From Flavivirga eckloniae (GTDB lineage Bacteria; Bacteroidota; Bacteroidia; Flavobacteriales; Flavobacteriaceae): a stretch of DNA of 64,000 bases. How positions within the stretch are numbered: the stretch's first letter is position 1; each line of letters begins with the position of its first letter. The notes under the pieces are model-generated. The model was not told the origin of the DNA. It saw nothing but the letters and a program-made list of their open reading frames with translations, and did no database searches. The position numbers and the translations under genes are program-made. Below are positions 55,651 to 64,000 of this stretch, in pieces. The stretch spans positions 1,937,001 to 2,001,000 of the forward strand of contig NZ_CP025791.1 of the NCBI RefSeq assembly GCF_002886045.1, written 5' to 3'.

Positions 55651-56113
55651 AATACAAATTCGTACTTAGATAGATATTTTATTCTTAGGACTTGCTTTAA
55701 ATTCATCAACAAATTTAAAGTAAGCAAAAAAACAAATCAATTTAATAAGTACTTATTTTAACTTAACGTAAGTTTCGATTTAAAAATACAGTCTGATTTT
55801 AAGGGTAAACTCACTATTAAGGCTACCTGCCCCTCATTGAACCTTTCGTCTATGCTCAGCATAAACTAAAGTTGGAAGACCCAAACAGACAGATTATTTT
55901 AATGTTTTGGTCGCCAACTAAATAATACTTGTTGATCTATCAAGTTAGCTTTATTATGTGAGTTCAATTTAAATAACAAATCTTTTTTTATTACCAATAC
56001 AGATGATTAGCTGTCAGGTTGACAAGCAAGGCTATTATTGGCTTTATCATTAAAAATTGCTTTTTTAATCGAACTCACATTATTATTTAAAAAGTAGCAT
56101 CTCCGCTTATTTT
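55651..56113. other. promoter region of the HTCS gene
   Basis: These 463 bp hold no gene. A 10-bp inverted repeat, ATGTGAGTTC (55956-55965) and GAACTCACAT (56071-56080), encloses about 105 bp. A fragment TGCTCAGCATAAACT (55853-55867) is shared, inverted, with the repeat-rich stretch at 30830-30844. Confidence 0.5.
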
Positions 56114-58165
56114 CTAAAGTGTTACCTGAACAGTGTTTCCTTCATTGATTTTCTTGCTGAACACAACACCTCCATTGCTTTTAATCACTTTCACTCTTAT
56201 TTTACTACCTACTCTGTCTATCTTTATACTAAAGCTTTCCTCAAAGGCTTTAATATTGTTTAAATACATATAATTCCAATTTTCCGGAAGCCTGGGAGTA
56301 CAGGTGAAACTGTTAAGACCTTTAGGCATTATACCAAACACACCTTCTGTAAAAACTCTGCAGTACAATGCACTTTCTGCAGATAAATGTGCCATATTGC
56401 CTTCTGGAAATGCTTCTACAACGTAGGGCACTCTATTTCCCAATAATCTTTCGTTAGAGAATTGTTCTAGTTTTTCTAAGGACTTTTTTGTTTCGCCAGA
56501 AGCAAAGGTACCTCGTAAAGCGTATAAAGTACCTCGATCCCAAAAAATCTTAGAAATGGCTTCGTTATCGCTATTTTTTTCTACGTGAACACCATTATCT
56601 GTCCAAAGGCGATCGAAAAGCGCCTCTACAGTAGCATCTTTTCTTTCGTTAATTCCAACAACCAACGGCAAACAAATCCAATGACGTAGGTACTTGTGTT
56701 CTTTGTAATATTTATAAGTATCCAGTCCTTCTACATTTGCTCCAAAATAACTTTCTATAGCTTTGCGAAGTTTACTTGCTTGGGCTTTATATTTATTTTG
56801 TAATGCTTTTGATTTTTTAAGAGATTTTGCTAAATCTCTTGCATGGTGCAATGCGCCATAATACAATGAAGATGTTGATAGATTAGCATTGCCTGTTTCA
56901 ATTCGTCCTTCCATTTCATCGGTTTCAGACATTACAACACCTTCTTCATTAAGTTGTCTGTTACAATATTCCAGACACCACTCGATAAGCGGCCACAACT
57001 CATTTGCGATTTTTGTATCACCAAGCGCCATAGCATAATGTGCCGCTCCATAAGCAATCATAGCAGCATCGCCTCTATCTTTCAAGAAGGGTTTTACCAA
57101 GCCTTCTATTTCGAAGGAGTATCTTATTTTGTTGTATTCAGGGTTGGTTTCCTTAGCAAATGCCCTAAAAGTATTCATTGCCGATTCGTTTCCTATATCG
57201 TAGCCTAAATATGGGAAAAACGGATTGATATATTCGGCTTGATCGTTCGCCCATATCCCTACGTAATATCGACCTCCGCCTGGGGAGTGAATTAATCCTA
57301 ATTCTGACTCAAAAATACTTTCCGATGCTCTTATTTTTGAAAACTCAAACAATGTATTTAATACAGGGTTTGGTGTTTCGAGCTGTAAAGCTTCTGCCAT
57401 TAAACCAACAAACGCTTTTCTATTTGACAGTGTAGTTTCGGTTGCTTCTTTAGGAAATTCTTCTTCTGAAGTTTTAGCCATTATATTTAGCGAAAACGAT
57501 ATGTCTTCACCTGGCTTTAATGTGATGTTTTCTGGCGCATTTGTTCGAATGTGTCTACTATATTTTCCTTTAGCCCCATAATCGTTAAACTCAAGAGATG
57601 TATTACCAGTACGGATTTCCATAACGGCATCCGTTGTATTCTTTATAGTCCATTTTTCCGTAAAAAGTCGTTCATCCATCGATGGAAAAAGAGATCGGGA
57701 TAACTTCAATCCATTTTTAGAAGGCTGGTGCACAAAATTGAGAATACCGTTTATAGATATCGTTTTTACAGCACCCGGAACAAATTGCTCATTTTTAATA
57801 TAAAGTTTTGGCAGTAAATCGTCTGCATATTCTCCTTTTAAATAGGCTCTATAATCATGAAACCACGTGCTTTCTGATGTTTTAAACTCATGCAGTTGTG
57901 GAAAGAATACTTTCCTGTTTAATGACAATTTCCCCTTATCATCTATACTATATTCTACAATACCAGCAACACGTTTGCCAGACATTTCGATATTGTCTGT
58001 ATATGGTACGTTTTCTTTCTTGTCTATATCAAAAGTGATTTCTCTATCGCCAGAAATACTCCAATGTTTTCCTGATGTATTGACAATATCTTGAGCAACC
58101 AACGAGAATTGAACGAGAAAAAACAACAGCACTAAAGAAATTCTAATCATATGCTTTTTATTCAT
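56114..58165 (-). CDS. secreted six-hairpin glycosidase, family undetermined
   Basis: The 683-residue protein has a signal peptide (FLVQFSLVAQ), an N-terminal beta-sandwich (about 25-255) and an (alpha/alpha)6 barrel (about 270-600; GLIHSPGGGRYYVGIWANDQAEYINPFF, ETDEMEGRIETGNANLSTSSLYYGAL, SKIFWDRGTLYALRG, AEFPEGNMAHLSAES-type end). A short beta domain with MPKGLNSFTCTPRLPENW follows. The layout is that of GH78/GH95/GH65-like six-hairpin enzymes. Acidic residues in IWANDQAE and PEGNMAHLSAES are candidate catalysts. The substrate is not deducible. It is last in a glycoside hydrolase series with the same orientation. Confidence 0.75.
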   Translation of the reverse strand: MNKKHMIRISLVLLFFLVQFSLVAQDIVNTSGKHWSISGDREITFDIDKKENVPYTDNIEMSGKRVAGIVEYSIDDKGKLSLNRKVFFPQLHEFKTSESTWFHDYRAYLKGEYADDLLPKLYIKNEQFVPGAVKTISINGILNFVHQPSKNGLKLSRSLFPSMDERLFTEKWTIKNTTDAVMEIRTGNTSLEFNDYGAKGKYSRHIRTNAPENITLKPGEDISFSLNIMAKTSEEEFPKEATETTLSNRKAFVGLMAEALQLETPNPVLNTLFEFSKIRASESIFESELGLIHSPGGGRYYVGIWANDQAEYINPFFPYLGYDIGNESAMNTFRAFAKETNPEYNKIRYSFEIEGLVKPFLKDRGDAAMIAYGAAHYAMALGDTKIANELWPLIEWCLEYCNRQLNEEGVVMSETDEMEGRIETGNANLSTSSLYYGALHHARDLAKSLKKSKALQNKYKAQASKLRKAIESYFGANVEGLDTYKYYKEHKYLRHWICLPLVVGINERKDATVEALFDRLWTDNGVHVEKNSDNEAISKIFWDRGTLYALRGTFASGETKKSLEKLEQFSNERLLGNRVPYVVEAFPEGNMAHLSAESALYCRVFTEGVFGIMPKGLNSFTCTPRLPENWNYMYLNNIKAFEESFSIKIDRVGSKIRVKVIKSNGGVVFSKKINEGNTVQVTL

Positions 58166-58270
58166 GATTTATATATAGTTTAAATGAGGAAAAGAAAATA
58201 TAAGTATTCCTTCCCTCATTGATTCATTATTTTATAATCCTCAAGATATTAATTGTGAGGTGTTAATCTA

Positions 58271-58407
58271 TGCCAACCAAAAGACTTTAATGCTGCAGTC
58301 AGGGAACCAAAAGGAATTATTAGTAACTTTTGATGTCGCTCTAATTTCATTAAATTCTACATTTAGAATATATCAAACTATTCATTTGATATAGCATTTG
58401 GTTGGCA
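58271..58407 (-). ncRNA. nested inverted repeats between two glycosidase genes
   Basis: Perfect 11-bp outer arms TGCCAACCAAA (58271-58281) and TTTGGTTGGCA (58397-58407) enclose a perfect 9-bp hairpin, TATATCAAA/TTTGATATA (58369-58377, 58385-58393). The element fills most of the 270-bp gap and could be a structured RNA that separates expression of the two genes. It could also be a decayed mobile repeat. Confidence 0.4.
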
Positions 58408-58435
58408 CGTCATTAAACTTAATATAATACCTATT

Positions 58436-59782
58436 TTATTCTTCTATATTTAACAACATCCATTTATCATCAACAACACCTTCTAAAAGGTTTTGAATAC
58501 AAAGATTCCAGCTAATAAACCCAACAATATTGCCCTCGCGATCTACATGATCGTGACTAGGCGCCAATGGTGCCCCGGTATCTGCATGATAATTTTCATG
58601 CATGGTATTGTATTTGTTTATATCGTCTAGCAGTAAATTTCCTAAAGTTTCTGCTTGCCAATAAAGAGCCTCGTCAAACCCATAATTTTTTAACCCGATA
58701 GAGTAAATAAAATTGGCTATTGGCCAAACAGGTCCTTGCCAGTTAGAAAAAGGAATAATGATATTTTTGTTGTTATAATCTGGATCTTGTAATGATAAAG
58801 ACCTAAATCCGTATTTAGCTTTCATATGGTCTGAATTTATCAAATACTTTGAGATCATTGATTGTCCTCTTTCCTGAGGTGCAATGTTCTGCATTAACGG
58901 TACAAAAGAAGAGTAACTTACGCGTTTATAAAAATCGCCAGTTTCCCTATCTACCGTAAAGTAAATTTGGTCCTCTTCAGACCAAAGGTGATCATTAATA
59001 GCTTTTTTTAATTGCTCTGCTTTTAGCTTGTACTCGCCTGCTTCTTCTAATTTACCTAAGTTTTTGGCTATTTGAGCCTGGGCTAAGTATTCATTGTACT
59101 GAAAAGCACTTGCATCTGGTGCTAAAAACGATCGTTTATCATCGGTAAAGTAGTTCATTGCTACGTTATTATCTGCACCACTCTGCATACCATTGTCCCA
59201 GAAAAACAGCCCTGTTTTTTCATCTTGTTGTGTTTTTTCTCTGTAAGCCAGTACTTTTTTAAGGTCTTCGTAATAAGGTTCTACCCACTTATAATCCTTT
59301 AATCCTTTTGAAGCAAAATGTACGCCTTGCGACAAGAATGGTTTCATGGCAAATTTACCAAAAAGTAATCGAGGTCCTTTTGTTGTTGCACAACCAGAGG
59401 CATATCCTTCGTCGTCGATACCTTCTATTAAGTTAAGCGCCCAATATTTTAGGTATTCTGGCTTTCCTACACTTACAAAATGATTTCCCATAAAAAAACC
59501 ATCCCAATCCCACATTTGTTTGTAAAAGCCTGCTGGAATTAGGTACGGATACTTTAAATAGCCTTCTCCTGGCTGAATAACCTTTGGTCTAAGTTCATCG
59601 TATTTAGAAGTTATACTGGTTAACAAAGGGCGTAAATCTTCTGTATTCATCGTTTTAGTTTCTTCTTTAGTGCTTTCGCTTGCTATTTGTTTTTTTTCTG
59701 TGTTTTGGCAATTAAGCATCAAAGCACATATACTAGATAGAACAACTATTTTCTTACCTACTTTTAGTATGTATTTATTCAT
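58436..59782 (-). CDS. MGH1-like (GH63/GH37-type) glycoside hydrolase lipoprotein
   Basis: The 448-residue lipoprotein (LMLNCQNT) is an (alpha/alpha)6 enzyme of the trehalase / mannosylglycerate hydrolase / GH63 kind. It has AGFYKQMWDWDGFFMG early, NNVAMNYF and FLAPDASAFQYNEYLAQA in the middle, SNWQGPVWPIANFIYSIGL and HADTGAPLAPSHDHVDREGNIVGFISWN at the end. Those conserved Trp/Asp/Glu segments hold the expected acid and base. It probably hydrolyses an alpha-glycosidic bond in the periplasm. The locus also carries GH31 and GH20 genes, so a mixed oligosaccharide is likely. Confidence 0.8.
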   Translation of the reverse strand: MNKYILKVGKKIVVLSSICALMLNCQNTEKKQIASESTKEETKTMNTEDLRPLLTSITSKYDELRPKVIQPGEGYLKYPYLIPAGFYKQMWDWDGFFMGNHFVSVGKPEYLKYWALNLIEGIDDEGYASGCATTKGPRLLFGKFAMKPFLSQGVHFASKGLKDYKWVEPYYEDLKKVLAYREKTQQDEKTGLFFWDNGMQSGADNNVAMNYFTDDKRSFLAPDASAFQYNEYLAQAQIAKNLGKLEEAGEYKLKAEQLKKAINDHLWSEEDQIYFTVDRETGDFYKRVSYSSFVPLMQNIAPQERGQSMISKYLINSDHMKAKYGFRSLSLQDPDYNNKNIIIPFSNWQGPVWPIANFIYSIGLKNYGFDEALYWQAETLGNLLLDDINKYNTMHENYHADTGAPLAPSHDHVDREGNIVGFISWNLCIQNLLEGVVDDKWMLLNIEE

Positions 59783-59905
59783 GAGTGGTTTTGTTTTTAT
59801 TGTATTATTCTTTTTTGTTCTTTATTCTATTCCGTACCCCTAATGATAAGACCTGTCTTGATTTATAAACATTTTAAAGTCTTGCTACTAGTGTTTCATG
59901 TACGC

Positions 59906-62491
59906 TTATTTTAATAGATTATTTATTTTCTCGTATTTGGTATGATCTTTAGACCATAGTTCTATTTCAGATTGATTCTTCTTATATGTTTGTTGAAGCA
60001 ACGTATATTCTTTTATAGCTTCCTTAGGGTTTAAGTTAACCCTGTTGCCTGTTTGGGCAGCATGAACAAAATTATTGAACGGATATTTCCAATCTGGCCA
60101 ATGGTTTTCTCGGGCAAATTCAAATACGTCTTTCGATCGTGATATTAAGCCTTTAACACCATTTATCAATTCAATGTCTTCTTTTTCAAATGTTACTTCT
60201 ACCGTAACTTTATCATGTACACTATACTCATGAGTATATATAATGGCTTCAACATTTACACCATTGTATTTCCAAGTACCTTGCTTTTCTTCTTTTGAAA
60301 AAAAGAGTTCTTTACCGTTTACTATAACTTTTTCGGGCACATGACTAAGAGGGAAACGCAATTCGTAAGCGCGTTTAAATAACATCCCATCATACGCTCC
60401 TTTAATGCCTTCTATAACCACTGTGGTCTTTTTTCTATTGGATTGGGAGTTAACATGGGTAAAGGTATATTGGCCTTGTTGGTACTCCTGTGTGTTTCCT
60501 GCATCGTCATAAACCTTTGTGCTGCCATTTGCTCCCGGGAAAACATTTAGAATTAGCGGGTTTACAGGTTTCTCGTTCGTATTATTCATTTCAGGCATCA
60601 TTGGAATAATGGCTCCTGCTTTTACAAATACGGGAATCTCTGAAATAGTATACTTAGATTCAATTTCCTTTCCGCCTTCTAGAAGTGTTCCCGAACTCCA
60701 GTCTACCCATTTTCCTTTTGGCAACCAGACTTTTTTATTGGAAGCCATCTCTCCTCCTAAACTATCGATTACTGGAGCTATAATAAGATCATCTCCAAAA
60801 TAGTATTGGTCTTTGTATTTATAGGCTAATTCTTCGTCCGATTCGTAATACATTGGGCGACTCATACAAACCCCGGTATCGTAAGCTTTACGAGCCATGG
60901 TGTATATGTATGGTATTAACGCATAACGCAATTTGTACGCTTCGCGCATAGCATTGGCGTACTTTGGCGGGTAAGCCCATGGTCTTCGATCCATTTCCGG
61001 ATGTGCCCAATAATGAATTTTTGTAATAGGAGAAAAAATTCCGAATTGAATCCAACGGGTAAAAAGCTCTGGTTCTTCTTTACCTTTAAAAAAACCGCCA
61101 AGATCATGCCCCCAATAGCCCCATCCTACGTTTGACGATGTTGCTGTAAAATAAGGTTGAAATTGAAGCGATTTCCATGTATTGTAGGTATCTCCCGAAA
61201 AACCTATTTGGTAACGGTGATTCCCTAAACCGCCCCAACGGTGATAGATTAACGGACGGGTTTTATCACGTCTTTGCATATCTGTATAATGGAGGTAATT
61301 TAAATAGTACGTTGGGTTAACTCCAGGAATATCCGTATTGTTCCATTGTTGCCAATCGAGCCACCAAAAATCTATACCTTCATCTTCCATAGGGTTTAAA
61401 ACAATATCGAAGTAATGCTTTGCAAAAGACTTATCGGTAATATTAAAAGGGATGTGTTTTTTACTTTCTGGATCTACACCCATAGCATCTGCAAATGCTT
61501 CGTAAGTATCTTCATGGGGTTGGATTCCTGAGGCTGGATGAAGGTTCATACAGGTTTTTATGCCGTTATCTTCTGTCCAGTCTAAAAAGGCTTTAGGATC
61601 TGGGAAATAATTTTTATTCCATGTAAACCCTGTCCATCCGGCACCTTGTCCGGCCTGATCTGGCCTTTTTTTCTTACCATCGTACATTTCCGGAAGATTT
61701 ACTATATGCCAGTCCATATCAATCACTAATACATCGAGAGGAAAATCGTTTGTTTTATATTCTTCTACTAGAGCCTTTAAATCTTCATCGGTATATTTCC
61801 ACCAACGGGATTGCCAGGTTCCAAAGGCATACTTTGGCGGAAAAGCCACTTTTCCTGCAACTAATGTATAATCTGTTAATGCTCGCTTATAATCCGATCC
61901 GTATGCCATAAAATACCAATCTTGTGCCATTTTTTCGTCTCGGGACATTACCCATGGCCAATCAGAATTATCGAAAACGGGTTTTCCCGTGTCATCTATA
62001 AGCGTCCAACCCTCGCGAGAAAGAATACCATCTTCCAGAGGTGTTGCTCCATCAATTTGATCTAAAGTTCTGGTAGTTCCTTTTAGGTTTCCATTATTTT
62101 TTTGTCCAGGAGACCAAGCTATTTTTTTTGTTCCGGTCTGTCCTTCTATAGCTAAATTTGATTTTTTAAACGACCCTGTCCCTATTTTATATTTCAAGGT
62201 TAAGGCTTCAGTTTTAATCAACAACCAACCGTCTTGTTTGGTTACACTAAAATCCGGCACATCCAAATCTCGGTTTACAAATACCAATGACGCACGATCT
62301 TCAAAAAGACCATCCTCTGTCCATTCCAATCGTATCATTCGCGGAGTAAGCACTGTAAACCTACAGTTATCTTGAACAACAGTAGCCTTTACCTCCTTTT
62401 GGTTAACAGGTTTCCCAGTAACTTGGGCATTTAAATTAAAACTGATGATACAGCAACATGCCACTAAAAGCATTTTCGAAATTTTGGACAT
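59906..62491 (-). CDS. GH31-family glycoside hydrolase
   Basis: I choose the ATG at 62489-62491 (MSKISKMLLVACCCIISFNLNAQ), preceded by an A-rich leader. An ATG 30 bp further upstream is possible. The enzyme has an N-terminal sandwich, a TIM barrel with the family motifs VLVIDMDWH, IDFWWLDWQQW (nucleophile Asp), HRWGGLGNHRYQIGFSGDT (acid/base Asp) and WAHPEMDRRPW, and a C-terminal DUF5110-like domain (VFPGANGSTKVYDDAGNTQEY). The WWLDWQQ variant is that of a Bacteroidota subgroup and not of classical alpha-glucosidases, so the sugar cannot be named safely. It follows the GH20 gene closely. Confidence 0.9.
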   Translation of the reverse strand: MSKISKMLLVACCCIISFNLNAQVTGKPVNQKEVKATVVQDNCRFTVLTPRMIRLEWTEDGLFEDRASLVFVNRDLDVPDFSVTKQDGWLLIKTEALTLKYKIGTGSFKKSNLAIEGQTGTKKIAWSPGQKNNGNLKGTTRTLDQIDGATPLEDGILSREGWTLIDDTGKPVFDNSDWPWVMSRDEKMAQDWYFMAYGSDYKRALTDYTLVAGKVAFPPKYAFGTWQSRWWKYTDEDLKALVEEYKTNDFPLDVLVIDMDWHIVNLPEMYDGKKKRPDQAGQGAGWTGFTWNKNYFPDPKAFLDWTEDNGIKTCMNLHPASGIQPHEDTYEAFADAMGVDPESKKHIPFNITDKSFAKHYFDIVLNPMEDEGIDFWWLDWQQWNNTDIPGVNPTYYLNYLHYTDMQRRDKTRPLIYHRWGGLGNHRYQIGFSGDTYNTWKSLQFQPYFTATSSNVGWGYWGHDLGGFFKGKEEPELFTRWIQFGIFSPITKIHYWAHPEMDRRPWAYPPKYANAMREAYKLRYALIPYIYTMARKAYDTGVCMSRPMYYESDEELAYKYKDQYYFGDDLIIAPVIDSLGGEMASNKKVWLPKGKWVDWSSGTLLEGGKEIESKYTISEIPVFVKAGAIIPMMPEMNNTNEKPVNPLILNVFPGANGSTKVYDDAGNTQEYQQGQYTFTHVNSQSNRKKTTVVIEGIKGAYDGMLFKRAYELRFPLSHVPEKVIVNGKELFFSKEEKQGTWKYNGVNVEAIIYTHEYSVHDKVTVEVTFEKEDIELINGVKGLISRSKDVFEFARENHWPDWKYPFNNFVHAAQTGNRVNLNPKEAIKEYTLLQQTYKKNQSEIELWSKDHTKYEKINNLLK

Positions 62492-62527
62492 GTTTATTGT
62501 TTTTATAACACTACTACTCATTGCAAA

Positions 62528-64000
62528 CTATTTTAAGGGCAAAGCCAAATCTTCAAAAGGTTCAAAATCTTTCATTTCTGGGGTTTTGTACAAAATACTT
62601 AGTTGATTCTGTATCTGCTTGTAAAAATATTTTATGGTTATTTTATGAGTACCTGCTGTTAATTTCAGATTAAATTCTTCAGGTTTGTTGCCAAAATTCT
62701 CGCCTTTTGCAACTAATTTGTCATCTATGTAAAGTTCTGCCAAACCATCGTGGGTTTGCAACCTTAATTGATAGTCGTTGGTCTCTTTAATAGAAATATT
62801 GCCTTTTAACTCTACGGCATATTGGTTATAAATTCCTTTAAATCGGGTTTCTATATGACCTTCTTTTTTAACTTTTGCGAAAAGCTCTCCGTTAATCTTT
62901 TTTAAGCGTTCTGATGTCATTCTTCCGGAAACGCCTTCTCTAATACGCTGTAACTCCTCAAAATTTGGCATCTCGTTCCACCCTTTATTCGGAGCAGGAC
63001 CAAAAACTTTATATTGGTATATAGGCTCTATTTTGTAATAGTACTCTTGTATAGGAAACCCTATTTTATTACCATCTTTACCATAGTGTTGTGTGGTAAG
63101 AATGCCGCTTTTCTTAAGGGTTATTTTTTCGTTATAAACTGAAGCTTTATCCATATCTGGCATGTCCCAGGAATCTGAATAGGTATATTTTATTTGACCT
63201 TCTAAAGACGATTTTAAAGTAATATCCATAAACTCCGTGAAGGTTTGATCTTCTTCTTGAATTAGGCTATCGACAACAATTTCTACGGGGCTAAATAATT
63301 GCGAATACAACTGATTTTGTTTCTCGTATCTGTTTAAAAAACTGGTGTAGTCGTCAACTCTATTTTTATTCCACAAACGTTCTGCCATTACCGGAACTCG
63401 CTCCCGAAGCACTGGAATTACTTTGTAATGATTTTGTTCCCAAAAACATATTTGTGCTCCAAGTGTTGCTTGGTTGGCTTCTATTTTAATATCATCGATT
63501 TTATCGTCCCAATGGCTCCACATTTGGGCATCCCAGTTATAGGCATTTTCTGTTGAAGGCGCTAAATTCATAGCTCCAACCATATACCACGGAATCCATG
63601 CGGCATTAACTATTTTGTATCCGTTTGCTACTAAATTATCTGGTTTATTATACGTGGCATTCCAAACAATAACCGTAATATCTTTAGAAATGGTTTCTTT
63701 GCCTGCTCCTGTACCATGAAACCCTTCCCATATTAACGATTTTTTACCTTTGGCTTTAACCATAGCATCCATTCTATTTATAAAATGGCAAAACAATTCG
63801 TTTGCGTCTCCTTTAAGTGCCAACTCCAAATTATGCTCTTTACAATAGGTCTTGTATTCTGGTACGGTTTTAATCGCTTCTAAATAAACCTCATCGCCAC
63901 CAAAGTGAATGTAAGGGCTTGTATAGAAAACCTCACTTAACTTGTCTATTATGGTTTCGCAAGCCTTATAAGTTTCTTCTTTTGCCATGTTAACAACATA
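62528..64000 (-). CDS. GH20 beta-N-acetylhexosaminidase-type enzyme with PA14 domain, 5' end beyond window
   Basis: The frame continues past the window edge (YVVN precedes the first Met seen), so the N-terminal part is missing. The visible part has the GH20 catalytic pair in SPYIHFGGDEVYLEA, SLIWEGFHGTG, VIVWNATYNKPDNLVANGYKIVNAAW and PVMAERLWN. The last about 90 residues form a PA14-like ligand-binding module (IETRFKGIYNQYAVELKGNISI, LAELYIDDKLVAKG, GTHKITIKYFY). GH20 enzymes remove terminal beta-linked GlcNAc or GalNAc by substrate-assisted catalysis. The next gene, GH31, starts within tens of bases, so both are co-transcribed. Confidence 0.92.
   Translation of the reverse strand, partial: YVVNMAKEETYKACETIIDKLSEVFYTSPYIHFGGDEVYLEAIKTVPEYKTYCKEHNLELALKGDANELFCHFINRMDAMVKAKGKKSLIWEGFHGTGAGKETISKDITVIVWNATYNKPDNLVANGYKIVNAAWIPWYMVGAMNLAPSTENAYNWDAQMWSHWDDKIDDIKIEANQATLGAQICFWEQNHYKVIPVLRERVPVMAERLWNKNRVDDYTSFLNRYEKQNQLYSQLFSPVEIVVDSLIQEEDQTFTEFMDITLKSSLEGQIKYTYSDSWDMPDMDKASVYNEKITLKKSGILTTQHYGKDGNKIGFPIQEYYYKIEPIYQYKVFGPAPNKGWNEMPNFEELQRIREGVSGRMTSERLKKINGELFAKVKKEGHIETRFKGIYNQYAVELKGNISIKETNDYQLRLQTHDGLAELYIDDKLVAKGENFGNKPEEFNLKLTAGTHKITIKYFYKQIQNQLSILYKTPEMKDFEPFEDLALPLK

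Overview
The window comes from a low-GC marine-type member of the Bacteroidota, most probably Flavobacteriaceae. This rests on two SusC/SusD pairs, type IX secretion (T9SS) C-terminal sorting domains, lipoproteins with AT-rich translation starts, promoters of the form TTTG-N19-TAnnTTTG, NVEALA and 6-bladed-propeller proteins, and a hybrid two-component regulator. No tRNA, rRNA, CRISPR array or intact insertion sequence was seen.

Region 1 (1-9.3 kb) is mixed chromosomal content. It has a LytS-type sensor kinase cut by the window edge with a secreted partner that resembles its sensor region, the GTPases Der and Era, a small AT-rich secreted-peptide operon (NVEALA-like peptide, propeller lipoprotein, CxxC thioredoxin-like lipoprotein) and an FKBP isomerase.

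Region 2 (9.3-44.7 kb) is a complete alginate utilisation locus. Cytoplasmic steps: KdgF (unsaturated uronate to DEH), an SDR (DEH to 2-keto-3-deoxygluconate), KdgK, the KDPG aldolase Eda and an MFS uptake protein. Outer steps: two SusC/SusD pairs, two PKD surface lipoproteins, two PL7 lyases, two PL6 lyases (one T9SS-secreted with BACON and F5/8-type modules), a PL17 exo-lyase, a second heparinase-II/III-fold enzyme, a T9SS-secreted putative binding protein and a Tat-exported TIM-barrel protein. Two regulators sit inside the locus: a LacI-type protein, with a 32-bp perfect palindrome against its own start and a second palindrome before kdgK, and a GntR/FCD protein. Six promoters in this region carry tandem 13-bp repeats of the TTGGTWWACCAA type laid directly on a Bacteroidota -7 box. 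I propose these as the GntR/FCD operators, which would define a six-promoter alginate regulon. The two susC promoters also share a two-hairpin leader RNA, and a decayed kdgF tail upstream of the first susC shows that the cassettes arose by duplication.

Region 3 (45-51.2 kb) has two T9SS-secreted proteins, an SPFH-GYF protein paired with a zinc-ribbon membrane protein (reminiscent of Bacillus YdjI/YdjG), and a GNAT acetyltransferase.

Region 4 (51.2-64 kb) is part of a second glycan locus on the minus strand: a GH20-PA14 protein (cut by the window edge), a GH31, a GH63/GH37-like (alpha/alpha)6 enzyme, a further six-hairpin glycosidase and a 1463-residue hybrid two-component system. Its substrate cannot be settled from the sequence.
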